Counted from the stretch's first letter, positions 13,401-24,423 are shown. The stretch is DNA of 64,000 nucleotides from Alentia gelatinosa (GCA_950022655.1 OX465579.1:135665118-135729117); one strand, 5' to 3'. Numbers and translations are program-made. The notes: generated by a model not told the origin, from the sequence alone.

Positions 13401-16400
13401 CATGATATTACACATACAGATATTCTTGGTGAGTGTCTAAGTATTTATTTTTTAAGATAAATCAACTGAATAAGTTCATGATTATGGCAGATGTTGATTT
13501 ATTATTTTTTTTTTAGGTTTTTATTTACCTTGGAGGATGGCTTAGGGTCAGATAAACAATGGCCCTATCTTCCAGCCTCTCCAGGTTGCAAGTTTTATAT
13601 TCATTAGACTCGCTCATGAAATCACCTCGTTGATAATAATATGCTATTATAATGATTTATTCGCACTATTTTTAACACCTGTTCTGTTTGTTTATTCAGA
13701 GAAACGCGCGCAGATGATTAATCATATAAACAGCCACTTGCAAACAGTAGCCAATGAGAAAGATGGTCTCTTATCTCATCTACAACAACCATATGTTGGT
13801 GACTTCATCGAGATGGACGTTCATAGCATTAAGTACGTAATGCAAAGTATTTATGTTTTGTTAATTCAGTCATCATAATCGTAGAATACCAGACCATTAT
13901 AAGCATTTATTTTAAAAAGACATATTATGTATGTATTTAATATATAAATAAATGTAATAACCTATTGTTTAATGGAGTAAACCACCACTGAGATATATAT
14001 GTGATACATTCTATCTTCATCTTAGCTTAGAAAGGATATATTATGCAATTTAGATGTGGTTATGTGTTGTCAAGTTCGCACCTACTGCCTAAGAGATCTC
14101 GAATTCAGGAATCGGCTGATGTCATTAATCAGTAATATCTGTGACGAACTTAGTGCCAGCATCGTAATCAAGTCGATTCCATTGTTTTTAGTAGTTGACA
14201 AAAGCTTTCAAACCATTTCAAAAAGGAATTGTCGGGTGTGTCATGGTGTGGGCACAAGAACAACAGCAGGGATTGGGGCACGGACCGGGAAGATAGTCTA
14301 TCATCCTAATTTGCTTGTAAAGTCTAGAGACTAGCTCGGTATTACTGTGAGAGTAATGGAGGAAGAACTCAAACACAAAGGTGTTAGGTACTACTATGAA
14401 TCAAGAAACTTAACTGATTTCAATAACAGAATCTTCAGTCTATATACAGACAGCAGGTAGCATCTTGCTGCAGGTTGAGCTTGAAAGCTGTGTGCTGTGA
14501 TTGGCTGTTGAACCAACAGTCAATGAGGACTGACCATTCTAGTTCCTGTCTGTTGGCACATGCCAGGAGGACCACTCATGTCACTGACCACACAGGTGAC
14601 ATGTCAGTGTCGTGCCCCCATGTGGGCAGATTGGTAACTAGAGCGAATGATAATGAAGGTAAATCTCCCATTCACTACATGGCTGCCATACAGTAAACAT
14701 CAAGACAGGGAGGAGCTGCTACAAAATGGCGACTGTCATAATTCTGTCATTTTGGTACTGATAAATATGAGAAATTTAGAAGACTAGTCCCTTCGCATAG
14801 AAACCAATATAATTTGTCACGATATGGATGTAGAGACGAAAAGTTTACGTGCTGTTAGATATACTCTAACGGGCTGGGCTCAAGAAGCGGAGAAGACAAC
14901 GCAGTGGGCTTAGGAGGCTTCTGTCATATTCTCCAAACAGGTTTTATTTTTTGTGAATCATAAGTATAAAGTGAAACATAAGTATAGAGAAAAGAAGAAA
15001 AAAAAGAATTCACAACGTAGGAAAGTTCAGTGTGCGTGTGTATGTTGAGAGTCTCTGAGTGAGTGTCCCTACCTGCCACTCGATCGTGGCCAGGTCTGGT
15101 GAGTGTGGCGCCCTCTGCCGGGTGCGAGTATAACTACATCCCCAAGTGGATGTCTGCAGTTACACTGTCAACAAGGTGTGACAGGAAATAAACGTGCCTT
15201 TTATTTCTTTGATAAAATATGGTTATCTAGGTTTATTGATAATGGTTCTTAGTTATCAATGTTTACCATATCACATACAGAAAAGTTGAAAGTTTGCTCC
15301 TTATTAATTGATTTATATACTGTCTTTGTTGGGCAGGTAAGAGGCTTTAAAGTTTAGATTTACAAACAGAAACTTTAATAATAATAATAGTTTTTATGTG
15401 GCTAGAACAATCTGTTATTCTACCGGTATCCACTATCTAGCTGAATTATTAGCCGTTGGGATTCATTATTTTGTATTTATCTTTTTAGATAATGTTTTTA
15501 TTCCACAATAACAATTCTTTCAGTACAGTGTCCATTACATTCGGCTCAAACGGAGCATGAGTGTGTAAGTGCTAATTTAGACGTGACTAGATGTTATGCA
15601 ATGTAGAAGTGGATAGATAATGATGAAATTTGCTGTACAATGTACATTTTTGTACTTGTAATTAATTCACCTCAGAAGGCCACTGACGGTCCATTCAAGT
15701 AAAGCGATAGGCAAGCTGATACCAGACCATCCTTTACCGCTCTATCAAAGGCCAATCGTCCTCATACCATGTCTGTGTGGTGTGGGAACTAAAAGAACTC
15801 ATCTCGGTAAATGTGTAGGGGTGAAGATTTCTACCTAAATTCATCACATAGATTCGATCACCACCCGTGGTGTAAAATAACCTTGAGAAAGTGGTAAGAA
15901 CCTGTATTGTTTAACCGGACGTTAAATCAAACTAACCAACCAACCATCCATGAAGTACTAACGCAAAATTTCTGAAAATTGTGACCAATTTGGAGAATGC
16001 ATCGTGACTGGTCGGTGAACCGGCGGGACATGCACTGGTGGCGACACCTTTTGTTTTAATTATAAGTAAACTCTGTCGATGACAGAGTTCCACAGAAATT
16101 CCTGTTTATTTGAGTCGTGTGACTTATTTAACTTGTTTTTATTTTTAGTGTATTTTATCTTCTTTTTTCTTATACAGAGTAACCGTTGGTCGTATAATGT
16201 GCAATAATGATCATGAATGCGCTTCTGTGACTTTAAATATATATATATTTACATATACAGGACATAACAGGACTTAACAACTCTTTTACACACCATCTGC
16301 CCCAAAACACTGACTTGCCACTGTCCTTTCTTATACCATTAGTTGAGATCTATAAATTCTTTTCTGAAATATATATTTTTCTAAATTATATCGATATTTC

Positions 16401-17002
16401 TATATCATAGCGACTCTCGATTCTTAATTCCAGAAAGGCCGCTGAAACAATTTCACAGCTCGTACCCATATTATCGACATTGCCATCACAGTTGGAAAAT
16501 ATCGAATGGTTAGGGAAGACAGTCTTTAGTGACGGTCGTTTGGTAAGTCATTCATTGTTATTTTTTCTGAAATATTTTGCAAACATAACTTCAGTTCAGA
16601 ATTTGTAGAAGACTTTATGTCAAGTGTAATATTTTATAGACAGACATTGCATCAGATCAGTAATTTATCTTAATACAATAGGTGACATTTTAGAAAAGAG
16701 AGAAACTGACTATCAAAATGTAATACATGTACTTCAATTTTGAACAGGCACGTGGATTTGTACTGTTTTGAATAAGAGTGAAACTAATATAATAGGAACA
16801 TATCCTCAGATATAGAATCAACTAACAACCTTTCTCTATATCTTTTTTTCTGCAGGAGAAGATTCTGTCGGAGATTTCATCCAGTCTAGCAGACATTGAG
16901 CTTAAGTATGGTAACCTCTTAAAAGTGGGAAATACAACAAAGAACTTTTATTCTTCACAAAGTCCAAATGTCAGCTACGCATTGCATGATGAACCATTTT
17001 GA
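7480..17002 (+). CDS. HAUS2: HAUS2, HAUS augmin-like complex subunit 2 (complete, 6 exons, 228 aa)
   Basis: Subunit of the augmin complex, which recruits gamma-tubulin ring complexes to spindle microtubules for branching nucleation. Six exons with consensus splice sites join in one frame: 7480-7599, 12861-12968, 13359-13428, 13700-13832, 16434-16542 and 16856-17002 (687 nt, 228 aa; human is 235 aa). The start ATG leads to a conserved NPW motif at residues 13-15, as at the vertebrate N-terminus. The middle exons read KELNDVNNEIQRRLRDKETH and INSHLQTVANEKDGLLSHLQ, the coiled-coil core that aligns with the human EI...K..HTLQSMNNHLEAVLKEK region. The C-terminal half is predicted helical (ISQLVPILSTLPSQLENIEW). 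Intron 1 (5.3 kb) has taken several mobile elements. An extra short exon in intron 1 cannot be excluded, but phases match without one. Confidence 0.85.
7828..7877. repeat. Poly-G runs
   Basis: Two G homopolymer tracts (about 7829-7842 and 7868-7878) in HAUS2 intron 1. A similar G tract is at 58052-58070. These are simple sequence and of uncertain true length because of likely sequencing error. Confidence 0.7.
7994..8402 (-). repeat. tRNA-like dispersed repeat, copy 1 (in HAUS2 intron 1)
   Basis: Same family as the copy at 21891-22337. The shared parts are the CCGAGTC block at the left, a tRNA-like segment, a long near-identical block (GAAAGGGCTACCAGCGAAAG through GGCATGGCTCGAAATGAATC), and a right end at AATCTCACTC(T/C)CGTG. 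On the minus strand the tRNA-like part shows an A-box-like GTGGAGCAGTCATCAGAGCG and a B-box-like GAGTTCGAGACTC (about 8060-8125). The tRNA segment is in the downstream third of the minus-strand unit, not at its 5' end as in ordinary SINEs. Confidence 0.55.
8560..9625. other. HAUS2 intron 1 sequence without a recognised feature
   Basis: No splice-supported exon or recognisable repeat. Only short ORFs lacking family motifs. Confidence 0.4.
9641..11453 (+). mobile_element. Penelope-like element insertion with 15-bp target-site duplication
   Basis: The insertion is bracketed by an exact direct repeat CTTTTCAAAGGATAT at 9626-9640 and 11454-11468, a typical target-site duplication for target-primed retrotransposition. 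Inside is a GIY-YIG ORF on the plus strand, then about 700 nt of 3' sequence. The first 81 nt (9641-9721) are an essentially perfect reverse complement of 10770-10851, a piece of the element's own 3' region. The insert is therefore 5'-truncated, with an inverted fragment at its front. It lies in HAUS2 intron 1 in sense orientation. Confidence 0.8.
9721..10743 (+). CDS. Penelope-like element polyprotein C-terminus: RT end plus GIY-YIG endonuclease
   Basis: About 340 codons open to a TGA-adjacent stop at 10743. It begins in the C-terminal tail of the Penelope RT (SRTEVAFLDTKIVIYNEGKL) and continues through the HPPSQKRSIPYSQLLRVRRI block typical of these elements. A Cys cluster (ICKKKNCKYC) follows, then a GIY-YIG endonuclease domain: LIYCITCKKCEMQYIGQTKR, a catalytic Arg in KRKIKERMREH, and a downstream conserved Glu/Asn in IEYNWIHR. 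The RT catalytic domain (YxDD) is missing through 5' truncation, so the copy is not autonomous. The reading frame runs further upstream, to an ATG at 9688, but that part is the inverted repeat and not original coding sequence. The reverse-strand ORFs here are shadows. Confidence 0.85.
   Translation: METSRTEVAFLDTKIVIYNEGKLKSDLYVKPTDRNTYLRYDSAHPPSQKRSIPYSQLLRVRRICTDQADYEKHAQQKLREFQERGYPDRILKECKEKTDNLRREHLLSKTKTDPKKDGQDKTFLICTYHTNGIILPKIVDSNWNLLGKSKTTKNIYESRLIKGYRRPKNLKNYLVRARTNYKTENGKPRKKLDRNICKKKNCKYCETLNTDGKVKCKSMDKNHNTKTGATCNSSNLIYCITCKKCEMQYIGQTKRKIKERMREHFRSVETKSRISDIPKHFNKNDHHGVSDMEFIILDYIPRHPDSKSAKEIRLKIEYNWIHRMKTQAPQGLNTMDSRYG
11690..12525. repeat. MITE-like repeat with CTTAAGGGGACACCC motifs
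   Basis: Several variants of CTTAAGGGGACACCC and CTTAAGCAGG occur at 11700-11880 and again at 12447-12515. The right end reads CACTTAAGCAGGGTTTTACTGTA, a form often seen at the ends of nonautonomous DNA transposons. The central part (about 11900-12200) has only short ORFs that I cannot assign. The left boundary is uncertain. Located in HAUS2 intron 1. Confidence 0.35.
13900..15650. other. HAUS2 intron 4 proximal part, no gene seen
   Basis: Intron between HAUS2 exons ending at 13832 and beginning at 16434. A stretch from about 14380 to 14700 begins TGTTAGGTACTACTATGAAT and ends near GTAAACA. It might be a solo LTR, but no flanking duplication was found. The rest is AT-rich without ORFs of note. 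Confidence 0.3.
15672..15955 (+). repeat. SINE-like repeat with GGACGTTAAAT tail
   Basis: The 3' end reads CCGGACGTTAAATCAAACTA followed by a short AACC-rich tail (about 15917-15952), a 3' signature common in molluscan SINEs. The body (from AAGGCCACTGACGGTCCATT) has no confident A/B boxes that I could place, so the class is tentative. Located in a HAUS2 intron. Confidence 0.35.
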
Positions 17003-17332
17003 TCAGACGGGAAAATGCCCACCGGGGATTAAGGTCAAAATACTTTAATATGAGATTAATCCTGAAGGATACTGATAGTAGATTCCTAAACAAATCTGGA
17101 CAGTTTTATATTGGTCAAAGTGTAAAGTGCTTACGTTGCAGAAGTACTTAAGATTATACAGCTTCTAGTTTGATATGATAAACAATAGAAACTGACAAAA
17201 TAGTTTCTCTCGAAATAGTATATTTTGTTTTTATGCCTAAAACCAATATACAATCAAGTGTACATCTGTGATGACATTGTACATATTGATATAATGAAGT
17301 ATTTTGATTTTCATATACATGTATATTGATTC

Positions 17333-17338
17333 AATAAA
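17333..17338 (+). terminator. AATAAA polyadenylation signal of HAUS2
   Basis: First canonical AATAAA downstream of the HAUS2 stop (TGA ending at 17002), giving a 3'UTR of about 350 nt of AT-rich sequence. Confidence 0.6.
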
Positions 17339-17339
17339 A

Positions 17340-18885
17340 TATTTAACTATTGGAAATGATATTTGTGTTCCATCAGCAATGACTTTCCAGGATATTTGAG
17401 GTTTTCAGGTGTTATCTTTTTTCTTGCTAAACTCAAAGTATATGTAAATTGCCTAAAGTGGGATTCACACGGTGGGTATCATATACCTCAAAGGGTGCTT
17501 TACTGAGACAAATCCTGCTGATATCATTTACATAGACGATAGCATTCTCTACAGTTTGTTATTGATATAGTGATGTCTACATCACTATCAGTGATTGAAT
17601 AAATTTATATACTATGGCAATAATCATACGCTCAAGCTTTACATGAATAATAAGTCTCTTATCATTCACGATATGTAGGCCTACATATAAAGAATTGAAA
17701 AACTAGCTTTAGTGTTACATGAAGGGTATTTTAAAGAAACCTTTTAAAAGTGTGCAGATGGAGACTACATAACTACAGACAATGGATGGTTGAGAAAAAA
17801 CAATTCCAAACCGTTTTCCAATACAAATTTGACAAAAATCATTTCATTAGTCTGAAATAGATACAGGATTAGCTGGATATTGAATGACTCAGTGGAGCCG
17901 AAATCATTGTCCAGCCACAGAAAGTATATGAGGATAGGTGTCTACAGATGTAGACCTCACTTAATGTTTTTCAACATGCTTTTGATGATTGTCTTAACTA
18001 TCTTCTTTATCACAGATACTGTGTCTGGATGGCAACCATCCTGTAGGAGGTTCAATAGATGGTAGTACTTTCTTGTGTTGACACGGTATCGGTGGCCGGT
18101 GTGATGGATCTGGGGATTGAACATACCATTTGAGTCATTCAGTCTTGGGAGCATCGTGGAGAGGTTCAGCGCTTGTTCGTTGACATCCCTCTGGTGTTCA
18201 TCGTATTTGTTATTGCCACCATTCAATTTATTTAGGTCCATTGAGAATGCAGTTATGAAGACCGTCTTTCCGTTTGTTTTAGGTCTGTATCATTTGATAC
18301 AAAAACACTGGTATCAAAGCAGCCCCTGCTATAGATCTAATTCATCAGCGACTGGCTAGCCGGCCACTGCTAGATATCCAATAGATAAAGTTAAGCCTTG
18401 ATGTTATGAATGTGTATAGCCGACTCAGCAGTTCAGCGTATTGTGGATATGCTGATGGTGTGTGTCACGGTATATTCTGGGTGAGTGGTCAACACAGATC
18501 CCAGTGTTGTTCTCGGCGGCGCTCTCAGCCCTCCGGCCGGCTGGCCGGCATGCACTACAAAATCAAATCAAACAGTATTCTGCCAGTGGTGGTTTGCGGG
18601 AGGCATTTTACAAGTTTGCGCTCATAACCCCTGGCTGTCTGCGCAGCCTTCTCTGTGGTTCTCACTACATCTTGATGGAACAGCTTCAAAAGGGGCTTTT
18701 GGCCCCAGCCGGCAGTCGGCGACCACCAACAGGTTAGCCGACGTTTGCTGGCAACTGGGTTTTGGAGGCACAGTGAGGGGCCAGCCGTCAGCGGCGCTGG
18801 CAGTGCAGAAGTTATTTGATGTTATGAGCTGTTCCACAGAGCAGATTTTAGCCCCCGGCGCAAGATGTTTTTTGGTCTCTTGTAC
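17340..18885. other. Intergenic sequence downstream of HAUS2
   Basis: AT-rich up to about 18100. The minus strand at 18241-17957 has a 94-codon ORF with an HRYRVNTRKYYHLLNLLQDG stretch, and 18400-18840 is more GC-rich with overlapping ORFs on both strands. None shows a family motif. They directly abut the Penelope relic and may be its downstream part or another repeat. Confidence 0.3.
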
Positions 18886-18889
18886 CCTT

Positions 18890-19800
18890 TTATGCTATAG
18901 TTCTTTTGTTGTGGTAGACTTGGCCAAGAGTTTCCCGTTGTTATCCACTATTTCCACCACCGGGTTGTTCCCTGGTCTGTAGGTTGTGATTAGGGCTATT
19001 CTGTTCTCTGTGTTTTCCCTTTTTTCTTTCCCTGTAGTAGCACTTTTCGGTCTTGTTCGTCTGCTTGTTTCTTCCGCATCTCTTACAATTGGCTTGGGCA
19101 CCCCTTCTGTTGAAATTCCCTTGGCTTCTTGGCACATTTTTTCCTCATAATCTTCTTCTTTCTTGCAGATGTGTCTTGTTCTTAGAAATTGTGAGTATGG
19201 TAGGCTTCATTTCGTCGCTGGCGGATGTGCGCAGTTGTAGTTAGGTAGGTATTTGCATCCGTTGGTTTTGTGTACATGTCTGTGTACAATTGTTGTCTCT
19301 ATATTTATTTTTACTATATTGTCCAGAAATCCTATCTCACTGTCTGAATATTTGACTGTGAATTTGATGGTTGGGTATACGGAGTTTAGTGTATCTACCC
19401 ATTTCAGTAATTCGGTTTTTCCATGTTTCCAGATTACAAAGATATCATCTATGTACCTATGTTTTTCTTTGTAGTTCTCAGTATTTTCCGTTCCAGTTGT
19501 TCCATGACTTGCAGATAATGGTTTCCATTGAACTGGATGTTGTTGTTTTTCAGGTCCATCTCTGATTGTGTCAATGCCCGTGTCGTTTGATATGTTGGTA
19601 TACAGTGCACTGACTCTAAGGTCACTAGTAGTATATCCTCCGGCACGCATCCATGGGCCTCGATTTCCGGTATGAAGTTGTTTGTGTCTTTCACATCTGA
19701 CTCTATGTTGGAAATTAGTGGTTTTATGAAGTTGTCGACATATGTTGAGATTTTTTCCAACCGGAAATCGCAGATTTCCAGGAATGAAGAAATTTGAAAA
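18890..19800 (-). mobile_element. Penelope-like element relic, RT domain, frameshifted
   Basis: On the minus strand the RT region is spread over frames. 19760-19449 reads NFIKPLISNIESDVKDTNNF and EDILLVTLES; an overlapping frame gives DLRVSALYTNISND (the LYTNIP-like RT motif) and RYIDDIFVIW, the YxDD catalytic motif at about 19445. Then come EIGFLDNIVK and CAHPPATK, followed by SLPYSQFLRTRHICKKEEDY, matching the block that precedes the endonuclease in the 9721-10743 copy. At least two frame changes and a stop make it dead. No GIY-YIG part is seen; similarity fades near 18890. Confidence 0.75.
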
Positions 19801-20266
19801 CTAGAAGGGAGGGTTTCATTGGATCAGAGGTTTCCAGCTTGCTTATTGTTCTGAAAATATGTTGAGAATGACCAATTTACATGTGACTATCCCACTTTGC
19901 TATATGTGTACTAGCCAACGTTGTTGTGCTGTTACAATTTTTTTAGATAATACTTTCTACGTTTACTCCATCACTCTGATAGTTCCTACAGCCTCAAAAT
20001 GGAGTCGCCGTATCTTCACGGCTATTTCTGAGTCCGCCTCAAGTCGTCAGGATTGCGAGGAAATTTGCACATAGAGCGTATTGCTTGACTGGTCATGAAT
20101 CACCTCTGGAGTGAACCTTGGGCAGCCAGGCCACTAGGCTCGTAGGAACATCAATTCCCTTTCAGGACTTGGTAATGCCAGGTTTACACCATCACCTCTT
20201 TCCTCCCCTTTCTTTCCTCCCCGTTCTTCCACAACTTGTAGTTATGAGCCGCCGCAACGAAAGAAA

Positions 20267-20599
20267 ATGTTATTAATCTCGGTGTATAGACAACCTAAGG
20301 GAAATCCGCAGATAGCTTTCGATATACTTGACGATATACTGAGTGATCCGGTTTATAGTGGGTTTGAAGTATGGGTGCTAGGTCACATGAATATAAACCT
20401 TAATACACCGACGAGTTCGAAATACTCCATTATGAAAGATTTTCTAAATTGTAATAACCTGAACATCGTTGCGACTCATGATACTTTTTTACACAAGTAT
20501 GGTAATTCAAGGATCGACCACATTTACACCAACTCAATGCATGTGGCTAGCAGTGGCAACATAAATTGTTATATAAGTGATCACATACCTATCTCGTAA
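20267..20599 (+). pseudogene. LINE endonuclease, C-terminal half
   Basis: 110 codons with hallmarks of the APE-like endonuclease of non-LTR elements: LISVYRQPKGN (the V/AxYRPP-like strand), VLGHMNINL in place of the usual GDFN(I/L)N (the catalytic Asp appears changed to His), RIDHIYTN (the S/TxIDxI/V motif) and a closing YISDHIPIS with the catalytic SDH. The N-terminal half with the first catalytic Asn and Glu is missing. A frame change follows, and the RT frame opens at 20577. Confidence 0.65.
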
Positions 20600-21890
20600 A
20601 TTTCAGAAACCGAAAGTAAGTACTAGAACTTTTGAGGGCCGATGTTATAAAGATGTTTCGACCGATGGCCTACGTGATCACCTAGCCAAGTTTGATTTGG
20701 ATGTTACTTGGCAGATAGCTGGTTCGGCTCTGTACAGATTGTGGGAAACTCACCTGAACAGCTACTTGAATGTAGTTTGTCCTGTTAGGAAATCAAAAGT
20801 GAAACAAAGAGATGGTATTGACTTGTCCATAGAGGTACAGCAACTGATATCAGAGCGAGCAAGGTTGTTGATGGTGTGTCAGGATAGTGGTGACATTGTG
20901 ACTCTTCGTAAATGTAGAAAACTCTCAAGAAGAATAAATCTGTTAATCAGGAGAGAAAAGGCTAAAGCTGTTCGGCGCCACATTGATGATAATGTAGGTA
21001 ATCCAAAAAAGTTCTGGAAGTGTATCAATGAACTCTGGGCTGCTGGTTGTGTTAACACAGATTTTCAGATTGAAGGAATAGATGGAGTGCCTGTCTTGGA
21101 ATCTGAACTACCAAGTTACCTGAACAACTATTATTCATCTGTGATAGTTAATACTGGGCTCAATGAAAATCTTGAAGACTTTGATACTAATATCGATGAT
21201 GAGGGTGAGATAGACTTAATAGAAATGGACATGGTTAGAACTAAAGAGTTGATTAAGAAAATAAAGTGTAATAAATCCTCAGGTATCAAGAACATAAGTA
21301 CTACCTTCTTAAGACTGGCCTATAGTATGAAACCAGACGTTTTACAGGCAATTATTAATAGATCGTTGAATGATGGTGTGTTTCCTGGAGACTGGACACT
21401 GGGTGTCATTTCGCCCCTACCGAAAATCCCGCAGCCTAAATATCCGGGTGATCTCCGTCCAATAACCACTTTATCCACAATGTCTGAGCTCCTGGAATAT
21501 GAGATTCACCGTCAGCTTATCCCCCAGTTATTGAATCGTGGGTGTTTTTGTGATAACCAGTTTGGTTTCTTGCCGGGGAGGTCTACGGGGCAGGCAGTGT
21601 TCAAACTACTCACTACACTCTTTGCTAGTGCAGATGAGCGTCGGGATACTCTCTGTGCCTTCGTGGACCTCTCCAAGGCATTTGACTGTGTGCCTCATGT
21701 GGGATCGCTAAGGTGCCTTATTGCTGCAGGTTGTTCTGCTCGTATTGTTGGTCTAATGAAATCATATTTTATAGTTAGATCTCATGTTGCCAAGATAGGT
21801 GATACCCCATCAGATCCAATCAAAGTTAGAACGGGGGTTCCGCAAGGATCCGTTTTGGGTCCCGTACTCTTCGTTTTATATCTAAACTAG
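20577..21890 (+). pseudogene. LINE reverse transcriptase, first part
   Basis: About 430 codons in one frame. RT motifs in order: CNKSSGIKNISTTFLR (RT1), PLPKIPQPKYPGDLRPITTL (RT2), a QFGFLPGRST block (RT3), CAFVDLSKAFDCVPH with the first catalytic Asp (RT4), and TGVPQGSVLGPVLFVLYLN (RT5). The frame is then broken by the inserted tRNA-like repeat. No stop occurs before the insertion, so the copy is not very old. Confidence 0.8.
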
Positions 21891-22337
21891 CCACCTTGCG
21901 AGTCCGAGTCAGAAAACTATAGAAAAGTGAAAATACAGACTGCCGATATATCGGGATTCGAACACCCGACTATTCGGACTACCGCATCCCCAGCCGGAGG
22001 CGCTGCTGTCTGCTCCACAAAGACAGTTGCTCTAAATGGTCCATATACTTAGGCTGTTGGTGGGTGGGGGGAATCACAGAGTAATATCCTTAGTCTGTGG
22101 GGGAATCAGCGGAGTTTTGAAAGGGCTACCAGCGAAAGTTGAGATCTCATTGGTTTCTCATGAGAAAGGTAGATTAGAAAACTACAATATTAAACATTGA
22201 TTTCGGCATGGCTCGAAATGAATCATAAGAGAAGTTTGTCTGAGTATAGTCCTACAAAAAATAAGAACAGATTCGAGTATTTCACTACACAAGAATCTCA
22301 CTCCCGTGGGTCTTCAATCTCCAGCCCTAGGTCTGCT
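21891..22337 (-). repeat. tRNA-like dispersed repeat, copy 2, inserted in LINE RT
   Basis: Breaks the LINE RT between the codons for LYLN and DVS; short CTAAAC/CTTAAC sequences at the two junctions may be a target-site duplication. It matches copy 1 (7994-8402) over most of its length. On the minus strand it shows an A-box-like TGTGGAGCAGACAGCAGCGC and a B box GTGTTCGAATCCC (about 21950-22025), so the pol III-like region lies near the downstream end. Its insertion in a LINE shows that the family was mobile. Confidence 0.6.
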
Positions 22338-22404
22338 TAACGATGTCTCTATGTGCGGGAGCAACTTCAAGCGGATTCGACGAAATTCTACCATTTTAGA
22401 TATA

Positions 22405-23255
22405 GTAGGCAATAACTGTGTAGATGTCCTAAAATACACTGAATGTATCCTATATGCGGATGATATTGTTTTGACTATTTCTGGGAGTGATGAAAATATT
22501 ATGACTTCACTTTTGCAGGAGGACCTTAGCAGGAGGACTGTAGTCTCAATGATTGGCTAGTTGACAGAAATCTAAAGGTAAACACGTCCAAATCTAAGTT
22601 GATGTGGTTTGGAGGGGCAAGAAGACAGGCTGTCTGCAAACCGGTGGTTAAATTAGGTGATAATGTGTTGAGGGTGGTTGACTGTTTTTGTTATCTAGGT
22701 GTGTTGATTGATAACCGATTAAAGTTCACACCCTTTTACGAGAAACTTAAGAGGGACTTCCAGCATAAATTATTTAAACTCTGTAAGCTGCGCTTCTTCA
22801 TTGATGTTCCCTCATCCATAGCGATTGTGAAAACAATGATGTTAACAAAACTGAAATATTGCAGTTTTGTATGTGTTTCTTTAAATGAAGGCCAAAAACG
22901 GAAGTTACAAGTATTGCTGAACAATGCCCTACGTACGTGTTTTCGGTGTAAAAGAGATGAGCACCTGAGCATTGTAGATATGCTCCATAGGGCAAATCTA
23001 ATGACCTTGGATGAAAGACGAAACCGTCAACTGCTCTCCTTTATGCACTGGTGGTCCAAAGATACTGAAAACTTGGTGGTGGAAAACATCAGGCAAACCA
23101 GAAGCTCGGTCAAAGTTAAACTAAAGATAAAGCGCCCTAAGACAGAGTTATTCAGACGCTCACCACTGTATGTAGGTGGTTTACTATGGGATACCCTCCC
23201 TATGATTGTTCAATGTACTGAAAATAGAAGTAATTTTAAATTAAAAATCAAATAG
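22405..23255 (+). pseudogene. LINE reverse transcriptase, second part and C-terminal domain
   Basis: Continues the RT of 20577-21890 after the insertion. ECILYADDIVLTISGSDEN holds the YADD catalytic motif (frame 22306-22560). A one-frame change near 22545 leads into VNTSKSKLMWFGG and then 22599-23255 with FCYLGVLIDNRLKFTPF (thumb-region YLGV motif) and the C-terminal RRSPLYVGGLLWDTLP, before a TAG at 23255. About 400 nt of 3'UTR with AATAAA and an A-run follow. Confidence 0.75.
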
Positions 23256-24423
23256 AAATAGAAATGGATCTACTGTATTGTCCACTGCTATGCCATTTGA
23301 GTTGAGTACAGCGCTGAGTGATTGTTCTTTCTTGTATGATGAATGCAATACGATAAGCAAGTCATATGTTCTATTGAACACAGGGTTTTTCTAATCTTTG
23401 CCACCATTGTTTGTTTTATTTTTGTTTCATTTTTTTCTTGCTTGTCTTGTAATAGTGTGTCGTGTCACTATGTGTCACTTGTTGTGTGTTTTATGAACGG
23501 TTAATTGGAATGTACAATATGAATGGTTAAAAGCGATACTGTTTTGTGAAATTCCGAATCCAAACCTATGTTCTGCTAGAGTCTCTTATTGTGTTGTTTC
23601 TTCATGTATGTTCGACGTTATCGGGTGAAAATCATGTATACCATATATGAATCCTTTACACGTCAATAAAGAACCTTTAACAAAAAAAACCAGCGCCTTC
23701 CAGACAGCTTCCTATGTTAATCCAGCCTTTTTGGTAGAGTGCTCTTGTGTTCATATGCTTTGTATTGAAGCTGCTGTCTTAGGGTTTTACCTTTTGACTT
23801 GCTCTGTATAGGCACTACTGTTTTCAAATAAAGTTTGCTACAGTATTTAATGTCTTCCCTCCTTTATTCGCCTAGGGGTTACTTGCACATTTTGTATCTT
23901 CACTTGCATTATTTGAGACTCCAGAATTAAGTGTTAAATTCGAAGTACTAATTAAGTGGTAAGTTCAACATTATTGCAAGAAAGTTATCTGGAAGTATTA
24001 CTGTTCAATCGGTATGCAAATATCTATGAAGATGAACGCTGAGAGTGAACTTAAGTTAAAACATTTATTAAGAATAAACATCTTGCATAATATGTACAAT
24101 ACTGAGACTCATCACATATCACATCCACAAGGTATCAGTTTCACAGGGCAACTCACAAGGCAACAAGGAAATATCAGCAATATGTAAAAGTCAGCAATAG
24201 CATAGTCTGTGTACATGACAAGGTTCATAAATATACAACGTCCATGTAGGAAAATGTCCATGTAGGAAAAGTGCACTATGGAAGTGCCCGAGAATGAGTT
24301 GGTTACAGTACAGTTGGTTGTCAAGAAATAGCATATGTTGAGGAGTGACTCATTGCTTCCAGAATGTAGCTGATACTCAATTGGATAGGTCCTGAGCCTA
24401 TCAGAGTCGGGGGTGGGGTAGGA

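Larger units (their letters stand above)
20250..23690 (+). mobile_element. Non-LTR retrotransposon (LINE), 5'-truncated, split by a tRNA-like insertion
   Basis: One plus-strand element runs from the middle of an APE-type endonuclease to a 3' end at CAATAAAGAACCTTTAAC followed by AAAAAAAA (23664-23688). It contains the endonuclease C-terminal half, a reverse transcriptase and a C-terminal domain. The RT is interrupted at about 21890 by a 0.45-kb repeat; sequence on either side continues the same RT (LYLN then DVS). The 5' boundary near 20250 is approximate. It is similar at its C-terminus (RRSPLYVG) to the LINEs at 27181 and 63415. Confidence 0.75.

Noticed and set aside
14382..14699. TGTT...AACA segment as a solo LTR
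   Set aside because: No matching flanking duplication and no second copy in the window.
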